Positions 6,526 through 14,900 of a stretch of DNA of 36,999 bases are shown piece after piece. A program made the translations under genes and the position numbers. Source of the stretch: a virus. The DNA lies in the IMG/VR virus record IMGVR_UViG_3300035701_000127, positions 1-36,999 of that record. One strand, 5' to 3'. The notes under the pieces were generated by a model that saw nothing but the letters and a program-made list of their open reading frames with translations, had not been told where the DNA came from and did no database searches. Position 1 is the stretch's first letter; each line of letters begins with the position of its first letter.

Positions 6526-6650
6526 CCTTCGCCTCCTTGCCGGCCGGCCGGCTGCCACGGTTTTACGCTTAGCGTCGCATCGTGCATCCCGGCCGGCCCG
6601 TTGTGCGCGAACATCGCCTCGCCCAGCGCGGTCCTAGCTATCGCGTCCAT
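6522..6650 (-). CDS. Small unknown protein, 42 residues
   Basis: This short frame runs from ATG 6650 to a TGA at 6522 that overlaps the next ATG as ATGA. It overlaps the end of the upstream gene by 17 bases. AAGGGAG lies about eight bases before the start. The protein begins MDAIARTALGEAMFAHNG, with no membrane segment or motif. The tight stop/start coupling on its downstream side and its own ribosome binding site are the reasons to call it, and it fills an otherwise empty 108-base gap in a fully packed operon. Confidence 0.5.
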   Translation of the reverse strand: MDAIARTALGEAMFAHNGPAGMHDATLSVKPWQPAGRQGGEG

Positions 6651-6921
6651 CGTTTCGCTCCCTTCCTCGTAGCAGCTTCCTCGCCTCCTCGTACTCTCCG
6701 GCGTCGATCAGCCGGATCACCTTCTCCGCCATCGCCCCGTTCGGCGCACCGGCGCCGTGTCCGATCTCGACCCGCACCCCCTTTCCGAGTCCGATCGTGA
6801 TCGCCCCCATGTCCTTCGGCATCGCTTTCCCCGCGGTCAGCAGCCTCCGGCCCTTCTCGACCATCTCCAGCGGACTTTCGTACCGCTCCCCGTCCTGGTC
6901 CCCCAGGTCGATCAGTCTCAT
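6634..6921 (-). CDS. Hypothetical protein
   Basis: The protein is 95 residues. A central Gly-rich beta segment (GAITIGLGKGVRVEIGHG) is followed by a charged helical C-terminus (AEKVIRLIDAGEYEEARKLL). ATG 6921 has AAGGAGG seven bases upstream. There is a 40-base gap after the preceding gene. No family is recognised. It belongs to the block of small genes behind the promoter at 8725-8753. Confidence 0.6.
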   Translation of the reverse strand: MRLIDLGDQDGERYESPLEMVEKGRRLLTAGKAMPKDMGAITIGLGKGVRVEIGHGAGAPNGAMAEKVIRLIDAGEYEEARKLLRGRERNDGRDS

Positions 6922-6961
6922 TCCGTCGCCTCCTTCTCCGTCGCCATCGGGATCGAGTCAG

Positions 6962-7294
6962 CTACGCGCAAAGGTGGCAGGCTCCCGACCCGTGCTCCAG
7001 GTTCGGCGTGCACGGCGTCGCCTCGCACTCCGCACCCGCCAGCATCGCCCGGATGTACCCAAGCGCCTTCTCCTCAGTGCACCAGGAGAACGTGATCGAC
7101 TCCACTTGCTTTCCGTCCCGAATGATCCCCCACTCGCCCGCTCCATCCTCCGAGGACGAGTCATTCAAGAACAGCACGCCGGCCAGACGGAACCCCGTGC
7201 ACAGGGTCCACGAATGCTGCGTCAGCTTCTCCGCCAACTCCTCCGGCGTCGCCACGTCCGACACCTGATACCGCCTACGATTGCCAAACATCAT
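6962..7294 (-). CDS. Hypothetical protein with Cys-rich end
   Basis: This 110-residue protein has seven Cys or CxxC-type positions, including a C-terminal CHLC. Its middle, AGVLFLNDSSSEDGAGEWGI, looks like a small alpha/beta fold. GGAGGG lies seven bases before the ATG at 7294; the second codon is also ATG, so the start could be 7291. It overlaps the upstream gene by 20 bases. The function is unknown, and zinc binding by the C-terminal Cys and His residues is possible. Confidence 0.6.
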   Translation of the reverse strand: MMFGNRRRYQVSDVATPEELAEKLTQHSWTLCTGFRLAGVLFLNDSSSEDGAGEWGIIRDGKQVESITFSWCTEEKALGYIRAMLAGAECEATPCTPNLEHGSGACHLCA

Positions 7295-7625
7295 CTTCCC
7301 GCCCTCCAGCTTGTGAGGCCGCCAGTCCTAGCCTCCATCCCTTGGAAATCGCCCCGTATCCGCTCCAATCCCAACCTTCTACCGTCTCAAGCGTCCCGTA
7401 CCGATACCCGTAGTGCGGCACGCCGTAGGCTTTGATCCCGTAAATCGTCCCGTCAGCGTCCACCATGTACTTGCCCGAGGTCCCAACGTCTACCTTCACC
7501 CAACGCTTTCCCACCTTCACCGTCACGCGCGGCGGCTCGCACCCCCCATACTTTCGCCCGTACCGCTCGCCCTGCTCCCGCTCTACCAACGCCCGGAAGC
7601 GTTCTAGCAACTCTGGCGTCCTCAT
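7275..7625 (-). CDS. Hypothetical protein
   Basis: The protein is 116 residues from ATG 7625, chosen because GAGGG lies upstream and because it starts just after the stop of the previous gene. An upstream in-frame start at 7652 would run into that gene without a ribosome binding site. The N-terminus is helical (TPELLERFRALVEREQGERY). The rest is beta-rich with many Tyr and Gly residues (KYMVDADGTIYGIKAYGVP). The stretch VDVGTSGKYMV followed by YGIKAYGVP recalls small single-domain phage proteins that accompany early genes. No function can be given. Confidence 0.6.
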   Translation of the reverse strand: MRTPELLERFRALVEREQGERYGRKYGGCEPPRVTVKVGKRWVKVDVGTSGKYMVDADGTIYGIKAYGVPHYGYRYGTLETVEGWDWSGYGAISKGWRLGLAASQAGGREDDVWQS

Positions 7626-7629
7626 CCCC

Positions 7630-7881
7630 TCAGCCCTCGACGCACACCGCAAGCCCGCCCTCGGCCATCCGCGCCACCACCTCTTCTACGTAGCGCGCCT
7701 CAACCCCGAACGACTCGCCCAACCACTGCCACCCATCGAGCGCTAGATTCTCCAGCGCCCAATCAACCGCCCGCTCGCTCAAACACTCCACCTGCACCAC
7801 GCTGGCCCAACGCCCGCGCGGTTTCCTAAGCCTCGCGTCCGCTCCATCCCTGCGCGCCTTGCGAATCTCACCCTTCGTCAT
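7630..7881 (-). CDS. Hypothetical protein
   Basis: The protein is 83 residues from ATG 7881, which has GGAGG seven bases upstream. The N-terminus is basic (TKGEIRKARRDGADARL), and the C-terminal half is predicted helical and acidic (WALENLALDGWQWLG onward). The next gene follows after four bases. The charge split and small size resemble phage early proteins that bind host factors, but this is only a size-and-context argument. No motif is recognised. Confidence 0.55.
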   Translation of the reverse strand: MTKGEIRKARRDGADARLRKPRGRWASVVQVECLSERAVDWALENLALDGWQWLGESFGVEARYVEEVVARMAEGGLAVCVEG

Positions 7882-7910
7882 CGTCCGGCCTCCTTCTCGA
7901 TTTCGACCGC

Positions 7911-8366
7911 CTACTCCGTCTCGCACTTCGGCCGCGGCTTGCTCCACCATTCCGCGATCTCGTCGCGCAGCGCCTGTTCGTACTGGTCTCCGCGCCAGCT
8001 ATTCGTCGCGCTCTCGATGTCGCCCTCCGCCAGCTGCGTGACGTTCAGCACCGCGATGTGCTTCCGCTCCTCGAACACGATCCCGACCATCTGCATCCCG
8101 TCCGACGCGCGGAACAGGACGACGTGGAACGGCTCGCCCGTGATCCCGTTCCGGTGGTACTGGATGGTCTCGACGTTGAACCGCAGCGCCAGCTCCCGCG
8201 CGCGCCGCACCCGTGCGACGTGGTAGGGAACCGGTCCCGCCTGCTCCATCTCCTTTGCGGCCAGCGCCGTCGTCTCTCCCTTGCGCCTAGCGCTTCGCGC
8301 CGACCGCGCCGCATTCAGCTCGCTGCGTAGTTTCGCCGTGACCCTGACCGGTCTCCCTCCGTTCAT
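7911..8366 (-). CDS. Hypothetical protein
   Basis: The protein is 151 residues. The first 60 residues are very basic and helical. They are followed by a compact alpha/beta region (PFHVVLFRASDGMQMVGIVF, then HIAVLNVTQLAEGDI) and an acidic C-terminal helix. AAGGAGA precedes the ATG at 8366. No known family is recognised. The basic arm suggests contact with nucleic acid. It is the second gene after the promoter at 8725-8753, so it is probably expressed early. Confidence 0.6.
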   Translation of the reverse strand: MNGGRPVRVTAKLRSELNAARSARSARRKGETTALAAKEMEQAGPVPYHVARVRRARELALRFNVETIQYHRNGITGEPFHVVLFRASDGMQMVGIVFEERKHIAVLNVTQLAEGDIESATNSWRGDQYEQALRDEIAEWWSKPRPKCETE

Positions 8367-8379
8367 CGTCGTCTCCTTC

Positions 8380-8676
8380 TCAGCCGGCGAACGCGAACAG
8401 CGCGTCGATCGCTTCCGCGTCCCCGTTATCGCCTTCCGCCATCGCCCGCTCCGCGGCCGCGCAGTAGGTCTCCGGCAGCATCGTCTCGAACCCGTACCAC
8501 CACCCGCGCCGGCACCACCAATAGCGCGCCAGCTTCAGCTCCGCGCGCGTCGCCTCGTCCGGCTTGGCATCGAACACGATCTCGACGAACCCTTCCCCGC
8601 CCGGTCGCAGCGTGTAGCCATCGCATCTCAGCTCCCGCCCGATCCAGCGGCTCCGGTTCTCCGCGCGCATCGACAT
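8380..8676 (-). CDS. Hypothetical protein, first gene of the left operon
   Basis: The protein is 98 residues from ATG 8676, with AAGGAGG seven bases upstream. A longer frame reaches into the promoter and is therefore not credible. The centre is Trp- and Arg-rich (RYWWCRRGWWYGFE), and the C-terminus is acidic. It is the first gene after the promoter at 8725-8753, with an untranslated leader of about 40 bases. First genes of phage early operons often encode host-takeover or anti-defence proteins; that is an inference from position only. Confidence 0.6.
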   Translation of the reverse strand: MSMRAENRSRWIGRELRCDGYTLRPGGEGFVEIVFDAKPDEATRAELKLARYWWCRRGWWYGFETMLPETYCAAAERAMAEGDNGDAEAIDALFAFAG

Positions 8677-8724
8677 CGCTACGCCTCCTTCGTCCGAACC
8701 TCTCGTCTCCTCTGGCCAAGGTGA

Positions 8725-8753
8725 AGTATCGGCCTTGCCTTGCAATATGTCAA
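8725..8753 (-). promoter_or_regulatory. Sigma-70 type promoter for the left operon
   Basis: Read on the minus strand, the -35 box is TTGACA (complement of 8748-8753, a perfect consensus), the spacer is 17 bases, and the -10 box is GATACT (complement of 8725-8730, four of six consensus positions). AT-rich sequence lies directly upstream, which is striking in this GC-rich genome. Transcription would start near 8718 and enter the gene at 8380-8676. The palindrome at 8744-8757 overlaps the -35 box and may be an operator. Confidence 0.8.
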
Positions 8754-8757
8754 TATT
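8744..8757. promoter_or_regulatory. Candidate operator palindrome overlapping the -35 box
   Basis: AATAT and ATATT arms flank a four-base centre, giving a perfect 5+4+5 inverted repeat that covers most of the -35 box at 8748-8753. A repressor bound here would block the polymerase. The arms are AT-only, so chance within an AT-rich promoter is a real alternative. No repressor gene is evident in the window apart from the helix-turn-helix protein at 3841-4095. Confidence 0.35.
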
Positions 8758-8776
8758 ATTTATCGGCCCGCAAGTC

Positions 8777-8793
8777 CTAGCAGCGCGCTAGGT
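8777..8793 (-). other. Small inverted repeat between lysis gene and promoter
   Basis: CCTAGC and GCTAGG arms with a five-base loop lie between the end of the lysis peptidase gene (8817) and the promoter of the left operon. It could form a short hairpin at the end of the late transcript. There is no T-run after it, so it is not a standard intrinsic terminator. Confidence 0.3.
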
Positions 8794-8816
8794 TCGCGGA
8801 CCGTCCTGGCGGGTAG

Positions 8817-9230
8817 TTAGGCTATTGCGTCGGGTGATGGACGCGCCACCGGCCCCTTGCCCGGCGGCGGTACTTGCAGGTGCAGGTGCTCTCCCAGCGC
8901 GGCGTCCGGCTCGTTCACGGCCACGAGGAAGGCCGGCCGCGCCGGGTCGTAGACCAGCCGCGCGTTCATCTCGTCGGCCAGCCGTTGCGCCACGTCGGCC
9001 GGCCAATCGCGCGTGCGGATATCGGCGCCTCGTCCCCAAGCATGAACGCTCGTCCGCGGCGCCGGTCTCAGAAATGAAGTGATCGTCAGCGGCATGGGCA
9101 CGCCATGCCCGGTCGCGATCCTCGCGAGCAGCTCTACCACCTCGACGAGACGCGGGTCGGCGTGCGCCGGCCATGCGCGCTTGTCGGCGTCGTTCTTGAA
9201 TCGGATCGCGTCCATCCGTCCTCCCGTCAC
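8817..9230 (-). CDS. M15-type peptidoglycan peptidase (probable endolysin)
   Basis: This 137-residue protein has the zinc-peptidase signature of the M15/VanY D-Ala-D-Ala carboxypeptidase and L-Ala-D-Glu endopeptidase fold: ITSFLRP, then SVHAWGRGADIRT with H63 and D70 as zinc ligands, and GEHLHLQV with H117 as the third ligand and E114/H115 near the catalytic position. It has no signal peptide, so release would need a holin. The GTG at 9230 forms a GTGA overlap with the upstream membrane protein; an internal ATG at 9215 with GGGAGG just before it is an alternative start. It is the last gene of the late operon. It presumably cuts cell wall peptides at lysis, although a virion-associated role is possible. 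Confidence 0.75.
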   Translation of the reverse strand: MTGGRMDAIRFKNDADKRAWPAHADPRLVEVVELLARIATGHGVPMPLTITSFLRPAPRTSVHAWGRGADIRTRDWPADVAQRLADEMNARLVYDPARPAFLVAVNEPDAALGEHLHLQVPPPGKGPVARPSPDAIA

Positions 9231-9616
9231 GGCCGCGCCCCTGCTCTAAGCAGCCGTAGCTCGACTTTGATCTCCCGCAGCGCCTCCTCGATCGCCCCCA
9301 GCCGCGCTTGCGTGCTCCCGGTCGACTGCGCCTGAGCCGTCCAGTCCGTGCCCTGGCGTTCCGTCGAGTTCTGCATCTGCAGCGCCAGCGCGGAGACCGC
9401 CGCTTTCGTGCCGGCCATCTCCATGCTGAGGGACGCCAGCTGCGCCGTCACCGGAGCGATTGCCTCGGACACCTTCGCGTCGACTTTGCTGTCCACCATC
9501 TCGCTCATGCGCGACCAGCCGAATGTCGCCACTAGGACCAGCACCGTTAGCGCGCCCACGAGCGTGCTGCCGACCCATCGCAGGAACTCCATCCCGTTGC
9601 CGTACCTCACTGCCAT
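9227..9616 (-). CDS. Membrane-anchored coiled-coil protein of the lysis region
   Basis: This 129-residue protein has one N-terminal transmembrane helix (about residues 13-33, VGSTLVGALTVLVLVATFGW) followed by an alpha-helical, coiled-coil-like region to the C-terminus (AIEEALREIKVELRLL). It lies just before the M15 peptidase with a GTGA overlap, which is typical of phage lysis cassettes. It may be a holin-like, pinholin-like or spanin-like protein, or a tethering factor. The single clear membrane helix and long soluble coil do not match classical multi-helix holins. GAGGGGG lies 10 bases before the ATG. Confidence 0.6.
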   Translation of the reverse strand: MAVRYGNGMEFLRWVGSTLVGALTVLVLVATFGWSRMSEMVDSKVDAKVSEAIAPVTAQLASLSMEMAGTKAAVSALALQMQNSTERQGTDWTAQAQSTGSTQARLGAIEEALREIKVELRLLRAGARP

Positions 9617-9637
9617 GTTTCGCTTTCCCCCTCTTGC

Positions 9638-9949
9638 CTATCTCTCCCCTAGCGCGGCGACGTGGAGCACGACCATTTTGGAGTACCCCTTGTATGTCCC
9701 CTTCTCCGCGTATGCGTGTATCCGGTAATCGCCGGCATCCGGCAACGTCGCCGCGATGCTCACGAACTCAATGCTACTCTCGCCACCCACGCTCCCGAGC
9801 GTCGCGTTTCCGGTCGTCGGCCACCGGACGATCGTTCCTCCCGACGGCTTGTACGCGTAGAGGCAGTAGACGGTCGCGCTCGTCAGGTCGCCCAGGTTCG
9901 TCAGCGCGATCGTGACCCCTTCCGCTCCTGGATAGATCGGGTCATCCAT
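9638..9949 (-). CDS. Small beta-rich accessory fibre protein
   Basis: The protein is 103 residues, nearly all predicted beta strand, with an immunoglobulin-like pattern (GVTIALTNLGDLTSATVYCL, then PDAGDYRIHAYAE, a classic F-strand D-x-G-x-Y motif). It sits after two fibre-region genes, so it is probably a fibre or baseplate accessory protein. Immunoglobulin-like domains of this type often decorate phage tails and bind host surface sugars. No exact family is recognised. Confidence 0.6.
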   Translation of the reverse strand: MDDPIYPGAEGVTIALTNLGDLTSATVYCLYAYKPSGGTIVRWPTTGNATLGSVGGESSIEFVSIAATLPDAGDYRIHAYAEKGTYKGYSKMVVLHVAALGER

Positions 9950-9953
9950 CTGC

Positions 9954-10712
9954 TCAGCCCTCCCTCGTCGGCAAGTCCGGCAGCCAGCCGCTCTCCAGCT
10001 CCCGCCGTAGTGCCCGCTCGCTCTCCAGCTCCCGCCGTAGTGCCCGCTCGCTCTCCAGCTCCCGCCGTAGCTCCCGCTCGCTGTCCAGCTCCCGCCGTAG
10101 CGCCCGCTCGCTCTCCAGCTCCCGCCGTGGCGCCCGCTCGCTCTCCAGCTCCAGCCGTGGCGCCGTCGCCATCCCGTAGGTGAGCCGGAGGGTCGCCCGC
10201 GCCACCGATGGGAGCCAATAGCAATCCGCGGATAATCCGGTCGTATAGTCCCTCAGCCGCATCCCGATCCGCGTCCTGGCGGCATTGAGGAGGACGGCGA
10301 CCTGGGGAGCCGTGAGCGTCCAGGTCAGCCCGATCGGCCGCGGGTTGATCGGCGTCGACGTAGCCAGCGTCGCCTTTGCAGCGCCCCCCCAGGCGCCAGC
10401 CGGGTCCGTCAGTACGCCGCCGGCCACCGCGTAGTCGATCAGCTCCAAGCCCATCCGGTATCCGTACGCCTCCTGGTCCCCATATCCCGTGATCCCCTCC
10501 AACGTGAGTCTCGCCGCCGTGATCGTCAGGATCGCCAGTTCCATCACGTTGTAGCTCAGCAGCCCTCGCAGCTCCGTGTCCAGCACGCCCAGCTCCGTGA
10601 ATCCTGCGCGCGCCGCGGTCTCGGCCAGATGCCCCTCAGCGGTCGCGCCCCCGTCCTCGCTCTGGACCCATCCACTCTCGCCGCCGGTCGGCAGCACATC
10701 GGCCCAAGCCAT
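9954..10712 (-). CDS. Tail-region protein with charged decapeptide repeats
   Basis: This 252-residue protein has a globular N-terminal part (about residues 1-180) that resembles phage tail proteins of unknown role. The C-terminal section from about residue 181 to 241 is six copies of a 10-residue unit close to RRELESERAL. The repeat is strongly charged and helical, with Leu spacing that could form a coiled coil or a long single helix. The gene lies between the fibre gene and the small beta-rich protein, 3 and 4 bases away. It is probably a structural or fibre-associated protein. Confidence 0.6.
   Translation of the reverse strand: MAWADVLPTGGESGWVQSEDGGATAEGHLAETAARAGFTELGVLDTELRGLLSYNVMELAILTITAARLTLEGITGYGDQEAYGYRMGLELIDYAVAGGVLTDPAGAWGGAAKATLATSTPINPRPIGLTWTLTAPQVAVLLNAARTRIGMRLRDYTTGLSADCYWLPSVARATLRLTYGMATAPRLELESERAPRRELESERALRRELDSERELRRELESERALRRELESERALRRELESGWLPDLPTREG
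9991..10170 (-). repeat. 30-base tandem repeat, six copies, in a tail gene
   Basis: Six adjacent 30-base units start at 9991, 10021, 10051, 10081, 10111 and 10141. The first two are identical, and the others differ at one to a few positions, with the last diverging at its end. They encode the charged decapeptide repeats of the gene at 9954-10712. Head-to-tail units without spacers, in frame with a protein, argue against a CRISPR array. Copy number may vary between relatives by slippage or recombination. Confidence 0.9.
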
Positions 10713-10715
10713 CGG

Positions 10716-11972
10716 CTATGTGCCTCCTTCGATCCCGACCTTCCATGCCTGGATCTCGGCATGGTACTCGTTCCCGCTCCCGTCCCCGATGCCCGTCGCC
10801 ACGCCGAAGCCGTTCGTCGCGTTCGCCGTCGTCACGTACTGATTAAGATACAGCTCCCATGCGGTCGCGCTCGTGAACCGGCCCGACACTGAGACGTGCC
10901 CAAAGACGTCCAGCGCCGTCGGCGCGTACCCGGCAGTCCCGTAGCAATAGGTTCCGTTCGTCGCATCGTATAGGCGCAGGCGCGTGAACCCGATCTTGTA
11001 GCCGTACGCGCGTCCCTGCACCTGATACGTCCCGGCCGGCAGGTACAGCCGGCTTCCGCCGACCACCGTGCAGATCCCCGCCGTGTCCACGTATTCCGCC
11101 AGCGATGCCCGAAGCTGCCAGCCCGTCGACGCCGCGCCGATCTGATTCGCGCTCGCCGCGACCGCGCGGACGACGACGTGCGGCCGCTCGGCCAGTGCCA
11201 CGGCGTGCAGCCCGTCCAGCGTGTCGCCGTCCAGTGTCGATCCGGCTCCGTCGTTCGCCTCGGTCCAGACCTTCCACGGTTGGGTGCCCGCTTTGACGTC
11301 CGTCCCGTCTCCCTGCGGGTTGAGCGTCATCAGCGTCGCAGCGTCCGCGGCCGTCAGCGCCTGGAGCGAGGACGGTCCCAGCCGCATCTTCGCGGCGCCC
11401 GCGTCCCCCAGCTGGAGCGTGTTCGCCGCCTGCGTCAGCAGCGCGCTCGGTCCACGGAGGCTGCCCGTGAAGATCGGGCTTGCGGCCGGCAGCACGCCCC
11501 AATCCGTCCGGAACTGCGCCAGCCCGGTGCTCGACCCGTACGTCCGCGCCAGCTCCTGCCACATCCCCGTGCTCGCCCGGTACAGCAGGATCTGATGCTG
11601 GAGCGTGTCCATCGTGAAGTCCTTCGCGCCGGCCAGATTCATCCGGCCATCCCCGCTCCCGGTCGCGTGCTTCACGACGATCGTCCGCGCGTCGTTGTTC
11701 GGCCTCAGCACGACGACGTGCCCCAGCTGCGCCGTCGTCCCGATGTTGACGAGATTCCCGGTGCTCGCGCTCGCGTTCGTGTCGACCACGTGGTACGCGT
11801 TGTCCACCTGGATCACTCCCGCGCTGTTGTCGCTCAGCGTTTTCAGCGAGTAGGAATCGCCTCCAGGGTTCGTCCGGATGACCTCCAAGATCACGTCCAG
11901 ATTGTCCCGCATGACGGCGTTCGTCGGACTCGTATGGAAGAACCCTGCGGACGGCAGTACGGTGACGCTCAT
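10716..11972 (-). CDS. Tail fibre / receptor-binding protein
   Basis: The protein is 418 residues. The N-terminal half has beta-rich fibre-like sequence with Asn/Thr/Ser, including the motif DTLDGLHA (about residue 250), a signature of phage tail fibre and side-fibre connectors. The C-terminal 150 residues (PHVVVRAVAASANQIG onward) look like a compact beta-sandwich of the C1q/TNF-like type seen at fibre tips. It follows the tail tip J gene by nine bases, the usual place for receptor-binding proteins. It probably contacts the host surface. The host receptor cannot be inferred. Confidence 0.7.
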   Translation of the reverse strand: MSVTVLPSAGFFHTSPTNAVMRDNLDVILEVIRTNPGGDSYSLKTLSDNSAGVIQVDNAYHVVDTNASASTGNLVNIGTTAQLGHVVVLRPNNDARTIVVKHATGSGDGRMNLAGAKDFTMDTLQHQILLYRASTGMWQELARTYGSSTGLAQFRTDWGVLPAASPIFTGSLRGPSALLTQAANTLQLGDAGAAKMRLGPSSLQALTAADAATLMTLNPQGDGTDVKAGTQPWKVWTEANDGAGSTLDGDTLDGLHAVALAERPHVVVRAVAASANQIGAASTGWQLRASLAEYVDTAGICTVVGGSRLYLPAGTYQVQGRAYGYKIGFTRLRLYDATNGTYCYGTAGYAPTALDVFGHVSVSGRFTSATAWELYLNQYVTTANATNGFGVATGIGDGSGNEYHAEIQAWKVGIEGGT

Positions 11973-11981
11973 CGTTCCCTC

Positions 11982-14900
11982 CTAGAACCCTCGGACGACC
12001 AGATCGACCGTCCCCGTGCAACGCGCTCCGGCGTCGTTATACCCTTTCAATAGAATCCCCGTCGTCGCGTCCATGTCCACGATCCGCACGTACGCCAAGC
12101 TCCCCGCCTCGCGGATGCCCACCACGCAGCTCAAGATCGCGAAGTACGTCTGCGTCAGCGGTATCCGGTCTCCGCCCGCGGCGGTCGTCAGCTCGACGCT
12201 GCTCACGACCTCGCGGATCGTCTGCCCCTCGTACGCCTCGGCGATGCGTTCCACCTCCGGCCGCACGGAGCCTCCCGTCGCGCGAATCCGCCATCGGACC
12301 GGTGCGTTGCTCCCTTCTCCCCCGATCAGCTCCACGCGTCCAGGGAATGGCAGCTCTCCGCTCCGGTCCGTCAGATCGGTCGGGAGTCCCGGCCCGCGCT
12401 GGTACGTCATGATCGGTTCGCCTCGCGCCATCGTCGGCGTCTCCCGCAGGTACGGATGCACCGCGAATCCCCAATACAGCCACGGCACGTTCGTCGTCAC
12501 CCATTCCACGTCCCCATAATAGGTACTCGTGCTCCAGAACATCGCCCCATCGGCTCCGAAGAACGGCTCGTACTCGTCGCCCCAAAAAGGCGCGTTTTCT
12601 CCTCCCGCCGTCTCGATCCCCCGGATGTTCCCCGTGATCGCGTCGTACTCTCCCTGAATCAGCGTCCCGTCGTACCACCCGGAGCCGTGGTACTCGTAGG
12701 TCAGCATCGTCACCGTGTCGTACGCCGGGTTCCGCTCGATGTAGCAGCTCACGGCGTTCGCACTCTCGATCCCGCTTGTGTCCACGGTCTTGAGCAGCAG
12801 CGTCAGCGGTCCCTCCGGCAGCTGCTGGATCGGGAACCCCCACGCGTTGATCAGCCCGTCCCCCGGTATCGCCGGGTTCGCGCCTTCCCATTCCGTATTC
12901 GCCGCTTGTCGGTAGCGCAGCCGGACGCCGGCGAAGTCGATCGCCATCTCGTCCAGCGCCCATCGGATCGTTCCGTCGTCGTCCACGCCGATCCAGAACG
13001 GGTCGGCCGGCGGAGACGTCTTTCCGATGACTTCATGTCCCGTGCAGGCCACGACCCATCCGCTGACCAGTCCCCACGCGGAGACCGTTTGCAACTGGAC
13101 GTCGTACTCCTGCCCGTCCTGTACCGGCATGACCCACGCCTCGGTCGCCATCCCCTCGAACGCCGCCATCGGTATCCACTCGTTCTCGATCCCGACGATC
13201 GTCTGCCGATACCGCACCATCAGCCTCACGGCCGGCGAGAACGTCCCCGTCTCATACACCACGCCTATCACGATCCGGCTTTGCCAGGTCCCGTCCGTCC
13301 CGCGCAACAGACAGCTCTCGTCCGATCGAACCGCCATCGCGCGCGGCGCCGGCGGGTACAGATCCTGGAGCCGCGGTCGGACGCTGATATGCGGGTCGTA
13401 CGGTGGTACCGGTCCCGTCGCGTGAACCTCCGGCGCGGCGTCCAGCGCCGTGATCAGCGCCGTCATGTCCTCGCGCGGCGTAATGTCCTTCACGATCAGC
13501 TGTACCGTCTCGCTCCCCAGCTGCCCGAACACCACGAGATCGTCCTCGTGCGGGTGCAGAATCGCCGCCTTCCCAATCGCCGGCAAGAACTCCAACGTCG
13601 TGTAGAATCCCACGCCAGGGTTGGCGACCTCGCAGCTCAGCACCTCCCCCACGTGTCCGGCGTTCGTCAGCCGTATGCGGACGCCGTAATGCGCGTTCGC
13701 GTCGTCTATCTCGACGGCGTTGTTGAGGGTGATCCCGCGGTACTCCCCTGGACTCTCCGCGAAGTCCACCTCGAACACGACCGTCTTGATCCGCCCGAAC
13801 CCGATCCCGAACATCGGGACGTCATGGGTCAGCTCTACCGTGTCTCCGCGCGTGAAGGTCAGGTGCTCCACCGTCGTCTCGAACGTATGCACCTCCGGCC
13901 GCAGCCGGTTGCAGAGCAGCAGGTATCGCCCCTGCTTCCACGCCTGCTCGTAGGATGTGCAGCCGGGTAGCGTGACCTCCTCGTACCGCGTCGCGGCGAC
14001 GGTCCCCGGCTCATCTCCCAGCTGGCTATACCCATCGTCGAACGCGTAGACCAGATCCTCCAGGTAGTCGTACTCCGCGTTGTCGAACCGAATCCGCAGC
14101 GCGTGCGGCCGGTCCGCGAACGCCTTGCTCCCCCGGTAGTTTCGGCTCGTCATCGGCGTGAACACGTTCGCCGGCGTCGCGCTCGGGTTGTCCATCACGA
14201 TCGAGAACTTGCCGTCTATCTCCGCCGGCGTCGCGCGCCCGCAAGCTGCGATCAGCGCCAGCGCCTCGCGCGGTCCCATCTCCCGTCCGAACGCGTAGTC
14301 CACCGTCCACGCGTTCACCGTGCACCGCGCTGCCCAAGTCTCGAACCGCTCCAGGTCGATCCTCGCGTCCGTCAGCCCGTATTCCAGTCCTCCGCCCTTG
14401 AGGATTCCCATGTACGCCCACGCCGGATTCCGCCCGTTTTCCACCGTCGCCGCTGCCCATCCCCCGCCCGTGCTCCAGCTTGGTAGCGGCGCGCTCACTA
14501 GCACGCTCACATTGTCCAGCATCCCGCCCAGCTGATCCGTCGCTTTGATCCTCAGCGCCAGCGTCGCGATCGGCCGCGCCATCGGCCCGAGAATCTCCGC
14601 GTTGTCCGCCTGGATCGGATCTTCGTTATGCACGCTCCTCAACGCGGTCCAATAGCAGTCCGCGGCCGCGGCGTACGTAGGCCAGTCCCCCGTCTCCTCC
14701 GCGATGTACCCGATCCCGACGTCGTATCGTTGCCCGCTCCCGCCCGTCATATGCGCGTCCAGCCATCCCTGCGTTATGCGGAACCCCTTCCTGAACGGAC
14801 TCGCCCGCAGCTCCCGCACGAGCGATTCTCCGGCTCCTGACGGCCAGTAGTGCCAAGCCTCCTGCCCGGCCACGCTCACCCGAATCACGACCACGACGAG

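Noticed and set aside
8677-8745. Longer N-terminus for the first early gene
   Set aside because: The extended frame would begin at a TTG between the two promoter boxes, and a strong ribosome binding site supports ATG 8676.
9991-10170. CRISPR array from 30-base repeats
   Set aside because: Copies are directly adjacent without unique spacers and encode a decapeptide repeat in frame.
12456-13970. Long open frame on the + strand (and similar ones at 27229-29043 and 19672-21399)
   Set aside because: They are antisense shadows of GC-rich genes (tail tip, capsid, tape measure), have Arg/Pro/His-rich low-complexity translations and no ribosome binding sites or family motifs.
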